Source of the DNA: Microbacterium paulum
Lineage (GTDB): Bacteria > Actinomycetota > Actinomycetes > Actinomycetales > Microbacteriaceae
Assembly (NCBI RefSeq): GCF_015707995.1
Contig: NZ_JAAGRY010000002.1
Coordinates: forward strand, 62,001-126,000
Direction of reading: 5' to 3'
Length of the DNA stretch: 64,000 bases
The position numbers and the translations under genes are program-made. The notes under the pieces were generated by a model. It did not search any database, was not told the DNA's origin, and was given only the letters and a program-made list of their open reading frames with translations. This document shows positions 23,690 through 32,820 of this stretch, piece by piece. How positions within the stretch are numbered: the stretch's first letter is position 1; each line of letters begins with the position of its first letter.

Positions 23690-24489
23690 TGAATCGGCGA
23701 CGTGGGTGGGCGGTGGTCACGGCCGCGTCGGGCACCGTGCTCATCGGCGCGGGCGCGTTCTGGCTGTCGTTCACCGCACTTGCCGACCTCGCGATCCGTT
23801 CCGGAATTGGGGGCGGGCAGGCGTGGATATGGCCGCTGCTGGTGGATGGGTTGATCGTGGTCGCGACCGTCGCCGTGGTCGCGCTCGACGGGGGCCGGGC
23901 GGCGTGGTATCCGTGGGCGCTGCTGATCGCAGGGGCGCTGGTGTCGGTGACCGCGAACGCCGCTCACGCCCTGGTCACCGCCGACGCCACCGTTCCCGGA
24001 GTCCTCGCGGCGACGGTCGCCGCCGTCCCGCCCCTGGTATTGCTCGCGTCCACGCATCTGACCGTCGTGCTCATCCGCTCCACCCGCACCGACCTCCCCT
24101 CGACTGCCGACCTGTCAGTTCCGGTGCTGCTCCCGCCGACCCGCACCGAGACGGATGTTCCCGCCCCAGCGGCGTCGGATGAGCCCGCGCCGGTGGAGCC
24201 GCCGGCCACGGAGAAGAGCGCCGTCCCGGCACCGCTGGAGCCCGTGCCGGCTGAGGCCAAGGCGCCCCGGCCGGGGATGGAGGCAGGGGTGGGTCGACGG
24301 GAGCGGGCGGCGCGGCTGCGTGAGGCGGGCTGGTCGAACAAGCAGATCGCCCGCGAACTCGATGTGCACCCCTCGACCGTGGGCCGCTGGTTTCCCCGCC
24401 CACCCGAGCCCGAGGTCGAGGTGTCTGAGTCGTCCGGCCCGCAGGAGGCCGGCACCCCACCTGAACAAGCCGAGGAGGAACCGTCATGA
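23689..24489 (+). CDS. DUF2637 membrane protein with helix-turn-helix tail
   Basis: 266 aa. Four hydrophobic segments fill residues about 8-125 (LLVDGLIVVATVAVVALDGG is the DUF2637 core). A proline- and acid-rich linker follows. A C-terminal helix-turn-helix reads RLREAGWSNKQIARELDVHP then STVGRWF. DUF2637 proteins are common in Streptomyces plasmids near transfer and spread genes. The tail suggests tethering of DNA to the membrane. ATG at 23689 fits the TGATG overlap with prim-pol. Confidence 0.8.
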   Translation: MNRRRGWAVVTAASGTVLIGAGAFWLSFTALADLAIRSGIGGGQAWIWPLLVDGLIVVATVAVVALDGGRAAWYPWALLIAGALVSVTANAAHALVTADATVPGVLAATVAAVPPLVLLASTHLTVVLIRSTRTDLPSTADLSVPVLLPPTRTETDVPAPAASDEPAPVEPPATEKSAVPAPLEPVPAEAKAPRPGMEAGVGRRERAARLREAGWSNKQIARELDVHPSTVGRWFPRPPEPEVEVSESSGPQEAGTPPEQAEEEPS

Positions 24490-24896
24490 ACACCGAACAG
24501 CACCCGCACGACCAGCAGTCACCCGAGCCACCGCCACCATCCGAGGCGGCAGGGCCGGAGCGGCCTGATCCGGCGGCGGGGATGGCACCGGAAGCGATCC
24601 AGGCCGCCGACGTCGACCGCGAGCAGCAAAGCGCGGAGGGCGTGGACGTGGAGAGGCCGACCCGCGGGGTGGACTGGGAGCGCGCCTCCGACTTGCTCTC
24701 CCGTGGCAGCGGCTCTCTGTCGCGGCGCGGCATCGACCTGGACGCCACGCTCGCTCGTGGAACCCGGCACGGCATCGCGGTCAGCGCCACGTATGTCGGT
24801 CGGCAGATCGCCGCGGGCGCGAGGCGGCTGCCGCCGCTCTCGGCCTTCGGCCGCGAGGAGCCCGCGCCCGAGGCGCCGGGTCTGGGCAGGAAGTGA
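24486..24896 (+). CDS. Uncharacterised element protein
   Basis: 136 aa, not recognised. A low-complexity proline- and acid-rich N terminus (residues 1-50) leads to a more ordered region WERASDLLSRGSGSLSRRGI and GTRHGIAVSATYVGRQIAAG. ATGA overlap with the DUF2637 gene places it in the same operon. Confidence 0.65.
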   Translation: MNTEQHPHDQQSPEPPPPSEAAGPERPDPAAGMAPEAIQAADVDREQQSAEGVDVERPTRGVDWERASDLLSRGSGSLSRRGIDLDATLARGTRHGIAVSATYVGRQIAAGARRLPPLSAFGREEPAPEAPGLGRK

Positions 24897-24966
24897 CCCA
24901 GGGGTGAGCCGTCATGTCTACGATCCGACGTTCTTTCCCTGACCAACCGGCTGCTCGTGGGAGCCG

Positions 24967-24979
24967 GCGTGCACCTGCC
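24967..24979. promoter_or_regulatory. GTGCACCTG element site 1
   Basis: GCGTGCACCTGCC, 18 bp before the gene at 24997. One of five sites sharing the palindromic GTGCAC core and the CTG(C/G)C flank, all in gaps of this element. Confidence 0.5.
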
Positions 24980-24996
24980 TGGCAGGAGGTGCCGAG

Positions 24997-25860
24997 ATGA
25001 TCCCGCACACAACAACTGCCGCCGGCCCGGGCGGCGAGGACTACACGACCGGCGAGGGCCTGCGCGCCCTGCTGGCCCGGCTGCACGAGGAAGGACCGGG
25101 AGCGTGGCGCACCGACTCGACCGCCGCGAAGCTGATGCAGTACGCGGCCGAGAAGTACGCCGCTCTGGCGCGCAAGCACGGCCTTGATCCGTGGGAGGCG
25201 GCGGCCGCCGCGTTCGATGTGATGCGCACCCGTTCCGCGCGCGAGGCCGACGACCCGTGGGGCGTGGTCACCCACGCGGTGCGGATCACCTGCATCGCCG
25301 AGGAGCGCGCCCAGGGACTGCTGTGCTCGACGCATCAGGCGCGCCGCCCGCACTACTCGGTCTTCCACGACGCCGAACGCCTCTCCGACCGCGAGAACCC
25401 GCTGGATGACTACCATCCCGCGTTCCACATCACCGACCCCCACCCCGATGACGAGAACCGGGAGGTGGTGGAGCCGGCGGGGGTGGTCACGTCGGCGTCG
25501 AGTGCGGTGGAGGACGCGATCGCGTTCGTCACGGTCCTCGGCTGGCCGGCCCAGACCGCCCGCGCCGCGGTCGAGCATGTCTGCCACGCCCTCGCCCGTG
25601 CTGGGTCGCGGCAGTCCGCGTTCGAGGTGCTGCGCCGCGACCAGCACTCCCGCGCCCTGCTCGACCTGCCCGGCTCCTCGTGGACGGCGCTGCTGCGGGC
25701 GCTGCTCGGCAACCCCGCACCCGGGGTCGCCGCCACCTCGGCGGGGCGGGGCATTCTGCTGCGCCTGCTGATCGGCGAGACGCTGCCGGTGCTGCTGCAC
25801 GACGACGACCTCGTGCTCACCGTGTCACTCGCGGCGCCGAGGCATGGGGGCCGGCGATGA
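24997..25860 (+). CDS. Uncharacterised element protein
   Basis: 287 aa, not recognised. The ATG at 24997 follows GGCAGGAGGTGCCGAG, a strong ribosome site that is itself in a short inverted repeat (GGCA...TGCC). The helical region AAEKYAALARKHGLDPWEAA then AADDPWGVVTHAVRIT-like text recalls a small sigma-factor or recombination-associated fold, but I cannot support an assignment. The stop overlaps the ParB-like start by four bases. Confidence 0.7.
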   Translation: MIPHTTTAAGPGGEDYTTGEGLRALLARLHEEGPGAWRTDSTAAKLMQYAAEKYAALARKHGLDPWEAAAAAFDVMRTRSAREADDPWGVVTHAVRITCIAEERAQGLLCSTHQARRPHYSVFHDAERLSDRENPLDDYHPAFHITDPHPDDENREVVEPAGVVTSASSAVEDAIAFVTVLGWPAQTARAAVEHVCHALARAGSRQSAFEVLRRDQHSRALLDLPGSSWTALLRALLGNPAPGVAATSAGRGILLRLLIGETLPVLLHDDDLVLTVSLAAPRHGGRR

Positions 25861-26879
25861 GCATCGAGCTGGAACGGGCCGTGTCCTCGATCAGGATCGG
25901 GAACCGGCACCGCACCGACCTGGGCGACATCGACGCCCTGGCCGCGTCCATCGCTCGCGACGGGCTGCTCCAGCCTCCGACGATCACCCCGGACGGGGTG
26001 CTCGTGTGCGGCAGGCGCCGGCTCGCCGCGATCCAGCAACTCGGCTGGCGCACCGTGAACGTGTGGGTGCGGCAAGGGATCTCCGACCGGCTCGGACATC
26101 TCCTCGCCGAGCAGGACGACAACCTTCTACACAAGGACCTCACCCCACTGGAAGCCGCATCCCTCTACCGCGAGCTCAAGACCCTCCTCGCCGAGGACGC
26201 GGCCCGCCGTCAGGAAGCCTCCCGGTTCAGCACCGATCACCAACCGTCCGAGACCGGCGAGGGTGGGGAGGACGGTGGCGGAAAATTTCCGGCACCGTCA
26301 CCGACACCGATGCCCGCGGGTGAGGCGCGGCAGCAGGCGGCGGCGATGATCCCGGGCGCGGCGTCGTATCGGACGCTGGATAAGATCGAGGCGATCCAGC
26401 AGGCCGCCGACCGTGACGACCTCCCCGACGACACCCGAGCCCAGGTCGCGGATGCGTTGGCGCGGATCGAGGCGGGCGCGCCGGTGCATCCGATCTTCGA
26501 GGAGGTCCGCGCCCTCATCGACGACCCCACCCGGACCTGGGATGCGGAGTTGGACCGGCTCGCGCAGGAAGCGGTCGCCCGCGCCAAGAACCGGCCCCGC
26601 CGCACGAAGACGGCGGCCGTTCCCGCGCCGGCGAGGCTCACGGTGTGGACGGCCCGCACGTTCGTCGTGATCTGGGGCGAACTGGTCGACTGGTGGACGC
26701 ATTACGACCCGGCCGTGCTCGCCGGCGAGCTCACCGAGGAGCAGATTGAGATGTTCCTGACGATCGCCGATGGCACCGCCGGCTTCGCCACCGCCCTCCG
26801 CGCCGCACGCGACCGCAAGACCAACGACGAAGACCGTGAAGAGGGTGAGGGTGGGGTGCGGCATCTGCGCGCCCTCTGA
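25857..26879 (+). CDS. ParB/Srx-fold partition-like protein of the element
   Basis: 340 aa. ParB N-terminal (Srx-like) fold: VSSIRIGNRHRTDLGDIDAL, ASIARDGLLQPPTITPDGVL, CGRRRLAAIQQLGW, followed by ParB box II-like LLAEQDDNLLHKDLTPLE. A disordered glycine/proline stretch (residues about 130-160) separates a helical C-terminal domain. In this family CTP-binding proteins act in partition or in control of gene expression. No ParA is encoded next to it, so it may be a regulator or nuclease-like ParB. Confidence 0.82.
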   Translation: MSIELERAVSSIRIGNRHRTDLGDIDALAASIARDGLLQPPTITPDGVLVCGRRRLAAIQQLGWRTVNVWVRQGISDRLGHLLAEQDDNLLHKDLTPLEAASLYRELKTLLAEDAARRQEASRFSTDHQPSETGEGGEDGGGKFPAPSPTPMPAGEARQQAAAMIPGAASYRTLDKIEAIQQAADRDDLPDDTRAQVADALARIEAGAPVHPIFEEVRALIDDPTRTWDAELDRLAQEAVARAKNRPRRTKTAAVPAPARLTVWTARTFVVIWGELVDWWTHYDPAVLAGELTEEQIEMFLTIADGTAGFATALRAARDRKTNDEDREEGEGGVRHLRAL

Positions 26880-26940
26880 TCCTCACGTTGCTTGGCCGCC
26901 CCGGACCCCTGTAGGGGGTGCTGGGGCGGATGTGCGTTTG

Positions 26941-26956
26941 GGTGCACCTGGTGGGC
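26941..26956. promoter_or_regulatory. GTGCACCTG element site 2
   Basis: GGTGCACCTGGTGGGC ends exactly at the ATG of the gene at 26957, the same arrangement as site 4. A CCCCTGTAGGGG palindrome lies 24 bp further upstream (26906-26917 region). Confidence 0.55.
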
Positions 26957-27628
26957 ATGAACTCGACAGATGCTTCACGTTCCCGCCGCCGACTGGTCGT
27001 CCTGATCTCGGCCGCGGTCGTCGCGCTGCTGCTGGTCGGCGTCGGCGTCTACGGCCTGGTCTCCGGCCCCCGCACCACCAGCGACCCGCCACCCGCGCGC
27101 CCATCACCGACCGCACCGAGTACCGCGGAGCAGGGGCCGCGGGAGCTGGCGCCGATCCCCGAGACCGACGACCCCGAGGAGTTCGCCCGGCTGGTGGCCG
27201 AAGCACTGTTCGGGTGGGATACGACCACCGGGCTGATGCCGCTGGACTACACCAGCGTGCTCCTGGCCGTTGCTGACCCTTCCGGGGTCGAGCAGGCGGG
27301 CCTGGCCTCGGATATCGCCGGCTACCTCCCGAACCGCGACACCTGGGTCGAGCTGCGCAAATACTCCACGACCCAGCGCCTGGAGATCACCGGTGTGTTC
27401 GTGCCCGACGCGTGGGCGGAGGCCGAATCGCAGGCGCAGCCAGGGCAACTGGCGCCCGGGACCACCGCGTACACGGTCGAGGGTGTCCGCCACCGGCAGG
27501 GCATCTGGAATGACGAGGCGACGTCGAGTGCGCATGAGGTGGCGTTCACGATCTTCCTGACCTGCCCGCCCGACGGCGACCCGTGTTATCTGCTGCGCCT
27601 GTCCGTCCTCGACCAGCCCCTGCGCTGA
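26957..27628 (+). CDS. Membrane-anchored conjugation-associated protein
   Basis: 223 aa from the ATG at 26957. A basic start (SRSRRRL) and one membrane helix VVLISAAVVALLLVGVGVYG give a type II topology with a proline/threonine linker outside. The extracytoplasmic domain has no family I can name, but layout and size fit VirB8/TcpC-like proteins of Gram-positive conjugation systems. It starts the block leading to the M23 peptidase. Confidence 0.7.
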   Translation: MNSTDASRSRRRLVVLISAAVVALLLVGVGVYGLVSGPRTTSDPPPARPSPTAPSTAEQGPRELAPIPETDDPEEFARLVAEALFGWDTTTGLMPLDYTSVLLAVADPSGVEQAGLASDIAGYLPNRDTWVELRKYSTTQRLEITGVFVPDAWAEAESQAQPGQLAPGTTAYTVEGVRHRQGIWNDEATSSAHEVAFTIFLTCPPDGDPCYLLRLSVLDQPLR

Positions 27629-27647
27629 CACCGGGGAGGAGACGCTG

Positions 27648-29291
27648 ATGCTGCGCAAAGCGATCGCGGGGCTCGCCGCCCTCCTCCTGCTCGGCCCGAT
27701 GGTCGTCCTCGTCTCGGTCGGGCTGCTCGTCAACCCCTCCGCCGCGTCCTGCGCGGCCCCTGGCGGCAGCGTGCAGGTCGGCGACATCCCCGACGAGCTG
27801 ACCTCCACCACCCGCAACGGGGAACAGATCGTCCTCAGACGAATCGAGCTCACCCACGCCGCCACGATCATCGAGACCGGTTCGACCACTGAGGGGGTCG
27901 GGCGCGACGGGATCATCATCGCGCTGATGGCGGCGCTGACCGAGTCGCGCATGCGGATGCTCGCCAACACCTCCGCTTATCCGGAGAGCGGCGACTACCC
28001 GAACGACGGCAACGGCTCAGACCACGACTCCCTCGGCCTGTTCCAGATGCGCCCGGCCTCCGGGTGGGGCACCGTCGCCGAGCTCATGGACCCCGACTAC
28101 CAGGCCGCCGCGTTCTTCGGCGGCCCGGGCGGCCCCAACGCCGGCTCACCGCGGGGGCTGCTGGACATTCCCGGGTGGGAGCAGATGGGCAAGGGCGAAG
28201 CCGCCCAAGCCGTGGAAGTCAGTGCATTCCCGGAGCGGTACGACAACTACGAGCCCGTCGCAGTCGACATCCTCACCGCCTTCACCGGCAGCGGCGACCC
28301 CGGCCCCCGCCGTGCTGCGACGTTGGTGAGCGCGGAGTCGGTCGAATCGGCGCGGGTGGTGTTCCCACTCCCGGAGGGCACCTGGGTTGCGACGAGCCCG
28401 TTCGGGCCGAGGACGCATCCGATCACCGGGGAGCAGTCCTTCCACACCGGCAGCGACTTCTCCGCCCCGGACGGCACCCCGATCCTCGCCGCCGCCGACG
28501 GCATCGTGACGATCTCGGAGTTCTCCGGCGGTTACGGCGGTCTCGTCGTCATCGAGCACCGCATCGACGGCCGAACGATCGCGACCGCGTACGCGCACTC
28601 CTGGGAGCACGGCATCCACGTCAGCGCGGGCGACACGGTGCGAGCCGGGCAGCGCATCGCCGACGTCGGATCGTCGGGGATGTCGACGGGGCCGCATCTG
28701 CATTTCGAGGTCCGCGACGGCGGCACCGACGGCGAGTACATCGACCCCGCGAAATGGCTCAACGACCACGACGCCGCCGACCTCGACGAGTCCGACGTCA
28801 CCCCACCCGGGCAAAACGGCTGCGACACCCAGCAGGGCACGGCGGGTGATCCGTCGCCGGTCGAGGGCGACCCGGACGAGCTGGTGGACGACCCCACCAC
28901 GGATGGGCAGATCACCGTGCGGATGCGCAGCGTCTACGAACAGACCCTCGCCGCGTTCCCGGAGTCGACGTGGGCGTGCTACTCGCCCCGGCCAGGATCG
29001 AAATCGGAGCATCCGATCGGGCGGGCGTGTGATGTGGCGTTCGGGAACGCGATCGGCCAGTACCCCACACCGGCCCAGCTCGAATACGGGTGGCAGGTCA
29101 CCAACTGGCTCCAAGAGCACGCCGAGACCCTCGGCGTCGAATACCTGATCTGGCAGGGCACGATCTGGTCCCTCGCCCGCGCCGACGAGGGCTGGCGCGA
29201 CTACAACGGCGGCGGGATGCACGACCCCTCAGATGTGACCGGCGGACACTTCGACCACCTCCACATCACCGTGAAGGCCGGTGAGGCGTGA
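27648..29291 (+). CDS. Secreted M23 (LytM) peptidase with lytic-transglycosylase-like region
   Basis: 547 aa. N-terminal membrane anchor/signal IAGLAALLLLGPMVVLVSVG. Residues about 60-215 resemble a lysozyme-like fold region (IIIALMAALTESRMRMLANT, SLGLFQMRPASGWG). The M23 domain at about 240-370 has the zinc ligands in FHTGSDFSA and GPHLHFEVRDG. The C-terminal third is another extracellular domain. It would open peptidoglycan for the transfer channel, like VirB1/TcpG-type hydrolases. The stop overlaps the next start. Confidence 0.9.
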   Translation: MLRKAIAGLAALLLLGPMVVLVSVGLLVNPSAASCAAPGGSVQVGDIPDELTSTTRNGEQIVLRRIELTHAATIIETGSTTEGVGRDGIIIALMAALTESRMRMLANTSAYPESGDYPNDGNGSDHDSLGLFQMRPASGWGTVAELMDPDYQAAAFFGGPGGPNAGSPRGLLDIPGWEQMGKGEAAQAVEVSAFPERYDNYEPVAVDILTAFTGSGDPGPRRAATLVSAESVESARVVFPLPEGTWVATSPFGPRTHPITGEQSFHTGSDFSAPDGTPILAAADGIVTISEFSGGYGGLVVIEHRIDGRTIATAYAHSWEHGIHVSAGDTVRAGQRIADVGSSGMSTGPHLHFEVRDGGTDGEYIDPAKWLNDHDAADLDESDVTPPGQNGCDTQQGTAGDPSPVEGDPDELVDDPTTDGQITVRMRSVYEQTLAAFPESTWACYSPRPGSKSEHPIGRACDVAFGNAIGQYPTPAQLEYGWQVTNWLQEHAETLGVEYLIWQGTIWSLARADEGWRDYNGGGMHDPSDVTGGHFDHLHITVKAGEA

Positions 29292-29557
29292 TGGGCGTGT
29301 TCCCGGATTTCGAGGGGCTGTCGGGGATCGAGGACCTCCGAGAGGTCGCCGGCGCCGTGTTGATGTTCGTGCTCATCGTCGCGGTGCTAATGCTCATCGT
29401 CTCAGGCATCTGCTGGGCGATCGGCTCCAGCAACGGCAACTACCAGCTCGCTCACCGCGGCCGGGCCGGCGTGTTCGTCTCCTTCGCCGGCGCGATCCTC
29501 GCCGGCGCCGGCGTCGCCTGGCTGAACTGGCTCATCACCATCGGCAACCAGCTCTAA
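29291..29557 (+). CDS. DUF6112 family small membrane protein, copy 1
   Basis: 88 aa with two membrane helices (LMFVLIVAVLMLIVSGICWA and VFVSFAGAILAGAGVAWLNW) separated by a short basic loop. Size, topology and place before a TrbL-like gene resemble VirB2-like pilin or channel subunits. A paralogue follows at 29682. ATG at 29291 chosen over the GTG three bases earlier because of the TGATG junction. Confidence 0.8.
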   Translation: MGVFPDFEGLSGIEDLREVAGAVLMFVLIVAVLMLIVSGICWAIGSSNGNYQLAHRGRAGVFVSFAGAILAGAGVAWLNWLITIGNQL

Positions 29558-29587
29558 CCATCCACCCGTCTTCTTCTTATCGCTTCG

Positions 29588-29613
29588 GCCCGCCCCGCTC
29601 GGGGCGGGCTTTT
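29588..29613 (+). terminator. Rho-independent terminator
   Basis: GCCCGCCCC-GCTC-GGGGCGGGC followed by TTTT, 31 bp after the first DUF6112 gene. Strong 9-bp G+C stem. It splits the transfer genes into separate transcripts, with a GTGCACC site immediately after it. Confidence 0.85.
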
Positions 29614-29632
29614 CGCGTACCCAGGGGCCGGG

Positions 29633-29644
29633 GGTGCACCTGGC
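29633..29644. promoter_or_regulatory. GTGCACCTG element site 3
   Basis: GGTGCACCTGGC, 38 bp before the second DUF6112 gene and 20 bp after the terminator stem, hence at the start of a new transcription unit. Confidence 0.55.
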
Positions 29645-29681
29645 GGTCGGAACTGTCTCTCGTCTCGTGAAAGGGCACATC

Positions 29682-29951
29682 GTGATCGACATCGACCCCA
29701 ACTCCAGCGGCCTGCCGGGCATCGAGCAGCTGCGCACCATCGTCGGCGCCGTGATGACCGTCGGCCTCATCCTCGCCGTGCTGGCGCTGATCGTCTCCGC
29801 GATCGTCTGGGCCTACGGCTCCAACTCCTCCAACCCGCACCTCGCCGGGCGGGGGAAGACGGGGCTGCTGATCTCCTGCGGCGCGGCCGTGATCTGCGGC
29901 GCCGCCGTCGCGCTCGTGAACTTCGGCTGGTCGGTCGGCCAGCAGGTCTAA
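29682..29951 (+). CDS. DUF6112 family small membrane protein, copy 2
   Basis: 89 aa from the GTG at 29682 with GAAAGGGC upstream. Same plan as copy 1: IEQLRTIVGAV..., two membrane helices and a short loop (GSNSSNPHLAGRGKTG versus GSSNGNYQLAHRGRAG). It heads a second unit running into the TrbL-like gene. Two divergent copies could form a mixed pilus or channel. Confidence 0.8.
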   Translation: MIDIDPNSSGLPGIEQLRTIVGAVMTVGLILAVLALIVSAIVWAYGSNSSNPHLAGRGKTGLLISCGAAVICGAAVALVNFGWSVGQQV

Positions 29952-29987
29952 CCCCCTCTCTTCTGCGTGTGAAAGGAGGGGTGCGCC

Positions 29988-31340
29988 GTGAGCGTGTGCG
30001 ATATCCCCGTCATCTCGAATGTGTGCGACGCGGTCGGTGAGGGCACCGCGTCCCTGATCGCCGCCCCGTTCGACTGGCTCGCCTCCTCGATGGCCGGGGC
30101 CGCGGCCTGGCTGATGGAGACGATGTGGACCGTCTTCGACACCACCACCCTGGTCGACCTGAACCAGGACGGATTCGTCTCGGTCTACAACATCGTCTTC
30201 GGGATCGCCCTGTTCATCATCGCCATCTTCTTCTTCCTCCAACTGATCACCGGGATGATCCAGCGCGACCCCGGCGCCCTCTCCCGCGCCGCGCTCGGGG
30301 CCGGCAAATCGATCCTCGGCAGTTTCGTGGTCATCACGTTGACGACAGTGCTGCTGGAGATCGTCGACCAGCTGTGCATCGGCCTCATCCAGGCCGCCGG
30401 GGAGACCACCGAATCGATGGGCAACCAGCTCCTCCTCCTCGCTGGCGCCCTGTCCGGGCTGAACATCGCCGCACCCGGCGTCGGCGCGATCGTCTCGATC
30501 TTCCTCGCCGGCCTGATGATCGCGGCCATCGGCATCGTCTGGTTCTCCCTGCTCATCCGCAAGGCCCTGATCCTCGTCACCGTGGTCCTCGCCCCGCTGG
30601 CCTTGTCGGGGGCGTCGTGGGATGTGACCAAGGGGTGGATCGGGAAATGGGTGACGTTCCTGATCGCCCTGATCGTCTCGAAGCTGGTGCTCGTCGTGGT
30701 GTTCCTGGTCGCGATCACGCAGGTCGCGACCCCCATCGACGCCGGCCTGACCGCGGTGACCGAGCCCATCGCCGGGATCGTGCTGATGGGGATCGCCGCG
30801 TTCGCCCCCTACATGGTCTACCGGCTCCTGAGCTTCGTGGGCTTCGACCTCTACAACACCATGGGCGCCGAGCAGGACGCGAAGAACGCCATGAACCGGC
30901 CCCTCCCGATCCCCACCCGGGGCGGTGAGGGCCCGAAGAAGATCCTCGACGGCTCCAGCGGCGGCGGTGGTGGTGACGGGGATGGCGGTGGGAGCCCGCC
31001 CGCGGCGAAGCCGCCCGCCAGCACTGAGACCGCGGGGACGGAGACCGCGACCGCCGAGGCGGGAACGGAGACGGCCGCGAGCAGCGGGCCTGCCGCCCCG
31101 GTCGTGGCCGGCGTGATCGTCGCCAAAGAAGCCGCCGAAGCCGGCCCGGCAGCGGGCAACGAGGTCGGCACGCAGGCCGACACCGCCGCCGCGGGAGCGC
31201 AGAACACCGGCAACACCACCACCCCCGGAGGCGATGTCGGTTCGGGTGGGACGCCGCCGGCTCCGTCGGCGCCGATGCCGAACACCCCGACCGAGCCGTC
31301 CGCCCCAGCAGACCCCGGCCCGGCCGGCGGGAAGGAGTAG
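29988..31340 (+). CDS. TrbL/VirB6-like conjugation membrane protein
   Basis: 450 aa from the GTG at 29988, with AAAGGAGGGG upstream. Residues about 60-290 hold a row of membrane helices (IVFGIALFIIAIFFFLQLIT, LLIRKALILVTVVLAPLALS and others), and the remainder is a glycine-, alanine- and threonine-rich disordered tail. This matches the polytopic inner-membrane channel subunit of type IV secretion. Spacing of 3 bp to the next gene indicates an operon. Confidence 0.87.
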   Translation: MSVCDIPVISNVCDAVGEGTASLIAAPFDWLASSMAGAAAWLMETMWTVFDTTTLVDLNQDGFVSVYNIVFGIALFIIAIFFFLQLITGMIQRDPGALSRAALGAGKSILGSFVVITLTTVLLEIVDQLCIGLIQAAGETTESMGNQLLLLAGALSGLNIAAPGVGAIVSIFLAGLMIAAIGIVWFSLLIRKALILVTVVLAPLALSGASWDVTKGWIGKWVTFLIALIVSKLVLVVVFLVAITQVATPIDAGLTAVTEPIAGIVLMGIAAFAPYMVYRLLSFVGFDLYNTMGAEQDAKNAMNRPLPIPTRGGEGPKKILDGSSGGGGGDGDGGGSPPAAKPPASTETAGTETATAEAGTETAASSGPAAPVVAGVIVAKEAAEAGPAAGNEVGTQADTAAAGAQNTGNTTTPGGDVGSGGTPPAPSAPMPNTPTEPSAPADPGPAGGKE

Positions 31341-31343
31341 GCG

Positions 31344-32813
31344 ATGCCACGCACCGACGACACCACCACGAGCGCCGGCGAGCTGGTGCCGGTGAAGTTC
31401 TCCCGCCTCACCCGACGCGGCCTCATCCTGGGCCTGTCGCTGTCGCAGATGATCGCCCTCGGCACAGGGGGTGCGTCCCTGATCGGGGCGCTCTACGCCG
31501 GCGGCGGCATCCTCATCGCCTACTCCGCCCCCATCTGGGCGGCCGCGATCGCCCTGACCTGGGTGAAGATCAGCGGCCGCGCCCTGGTCGAATGGATACC
31601 CGTGTGCGCCTGGTGGGCCTGGCGCACCACCGGCGGACAACTCCTCTACCGGCGCCGGATCGTCGCCCCGAGGCCGGAGGGCACGCTCGCGCTGCCCGGT
31701 GACATGGCCAGGTTGCGCGAGTACACCGATCCCGAGACCGGGGCCGGGATGATCCACGACCCCACCGCGAACACGCTCACGGTGGTGGTGTCGGTGACGC
31801 ATCCGGCGTTCGTGCTGCTGGACCCGTCCGAGCAGCACCGCCGCGTCACCGCCTGGGGGCGGGTGCTGGCGACGATCTGCCGCTCCGGCCGGGTCGCCAC
31901 CCTCCAAGTACTGGAACGGACCTTGCCGGATTCCGGGCAGGGGCTCGCCGAATGGTGGGCCGAGCACGGCACCCACGACGACTCCTGGGCCTCCACCACC
32001 TATAGCGAGCTGATCGACCGGGCAGGGCCCGCTGGGGAACGCCACGCCACCACCGTGTCGCTGTCGTTGGATATGAAGGCGGCGGGCCGGCAGATCCGCA
32101 CCGCCGGCGGCGGCATCAAGGGCGCGGCGAACGTGCTCCGCCAGGAGATGACCACCCTCGTCTCCGCGCTCCGCGCCGCCGACCTCACCCCGTCCGGGTG
32201 GCTGAGCCCCGGGGAGATCGCGGTGATGCTGCGCACCGCTTACGACCCCGCGATCGGGCCGACTCTGGAACGCCACGGGCAGCTCGGGCAGGACCTCGCC
32301 ACTGCCGGCCCCGTCGCCGTCGCCGAGACGTGGGAGCGGTTGCGCACCGACTCCGGCTACCACGCCGTGCTCTGGATCAGCGAATGGCCCCGCGCGATGG
32401 TCTATCCGGGGTTCCTCGCCCCGGTGACCTTGTCGACGGGGATACAGCGGTCGATCTCGCTGCTGTGCACCCCGCTCAGGACCGACCAGGCCGTGCGCGA
32501 CATCCGCAAGAAAAAGGTGGAGTACATCAGCGACCGCGCCCAGCGGGCGAAGATCGGACAGATCCAGGACGCCTCTCAGACCGCCGAGTACGAGGACGTG
32601 CTGCGCCAGGAAGCCGACCTGACCGCGGGGCACGGGGTGCTGCGCTACACCGGCCTGATCGCCGTGACCGCCCCGACCGTCGAGGAACTCGACACCGCGG
32701 TCGCCGCGATCGAGCAGGCCGCGATCCAGGCCTCCTGCGAGACACGGCTCCTGGTCGGGCAGCAGGCACAGGCATTCACCGCCGCCGCCCTGCCGCTGGC
32801 ACGCCGCATCTGA
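31344..32813 (+). CDS. SCO6880-family type IV secretion protein
   Basis: 489 aa. Two membrane helices near residues 27-75 (IALGTGGASLIGALYAGGGI) recall PrgI-like subunits. The large soluble region (TVVVSVTHPAFVLLDPSEQH, RTAYDPAIGP, RAMVYPGFLAPVTLSTGIQR) resembles the N-terminal part of VirB4 ATPases but contains no Walker motif. The ATPase itself is the separate protein at 34821. In this group of actinobacterial ICEs VirB4 is commonly split in this way. Confidence 0.85.
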   Translation: MPRTDDTTTSAGELVPVKFSRLTRRGLILGLSLSQMIALGTGGASLIGALYAGGGILIAYSAPIWAAAIALTWVKISGRALVEWIPVCAWWAWRTTGGQLLYRRRIVAPRPEGTLALPGDMARLREYTDPETGAGMIHDPTANTLTVVVSVTHPAFVLLDPSEQHRRVTAWGRVLATICRSGRVATLQVLERTLPDSGQGLAEWWAEHGTHDDSWASTTYSELIDRAGPAGERHATTVSLSLDMKAAGRQIRTAGGGIKGAANVLRQEMTTLVSALRAADLTPSGWLSPGEIAVMLRTAYDPAIGPTLERHGQLGQDLATAGPVAVAETWERLRTDSGYHAVLWISEWPRAMVYPGFLAPVTLSTGIQRSISLLCTPLRTDQAVRDIRKKKVEYISDRAQRAKIGQIQDASQTAEYEDVLRQEADLTAGHGVLRYTGLIAVTAPTVEELDTAVAAIEQAAIQASCETRLLVGQQAQAFTAAALPLARRI

Positions 32814-32820
32814 ATTGTGG

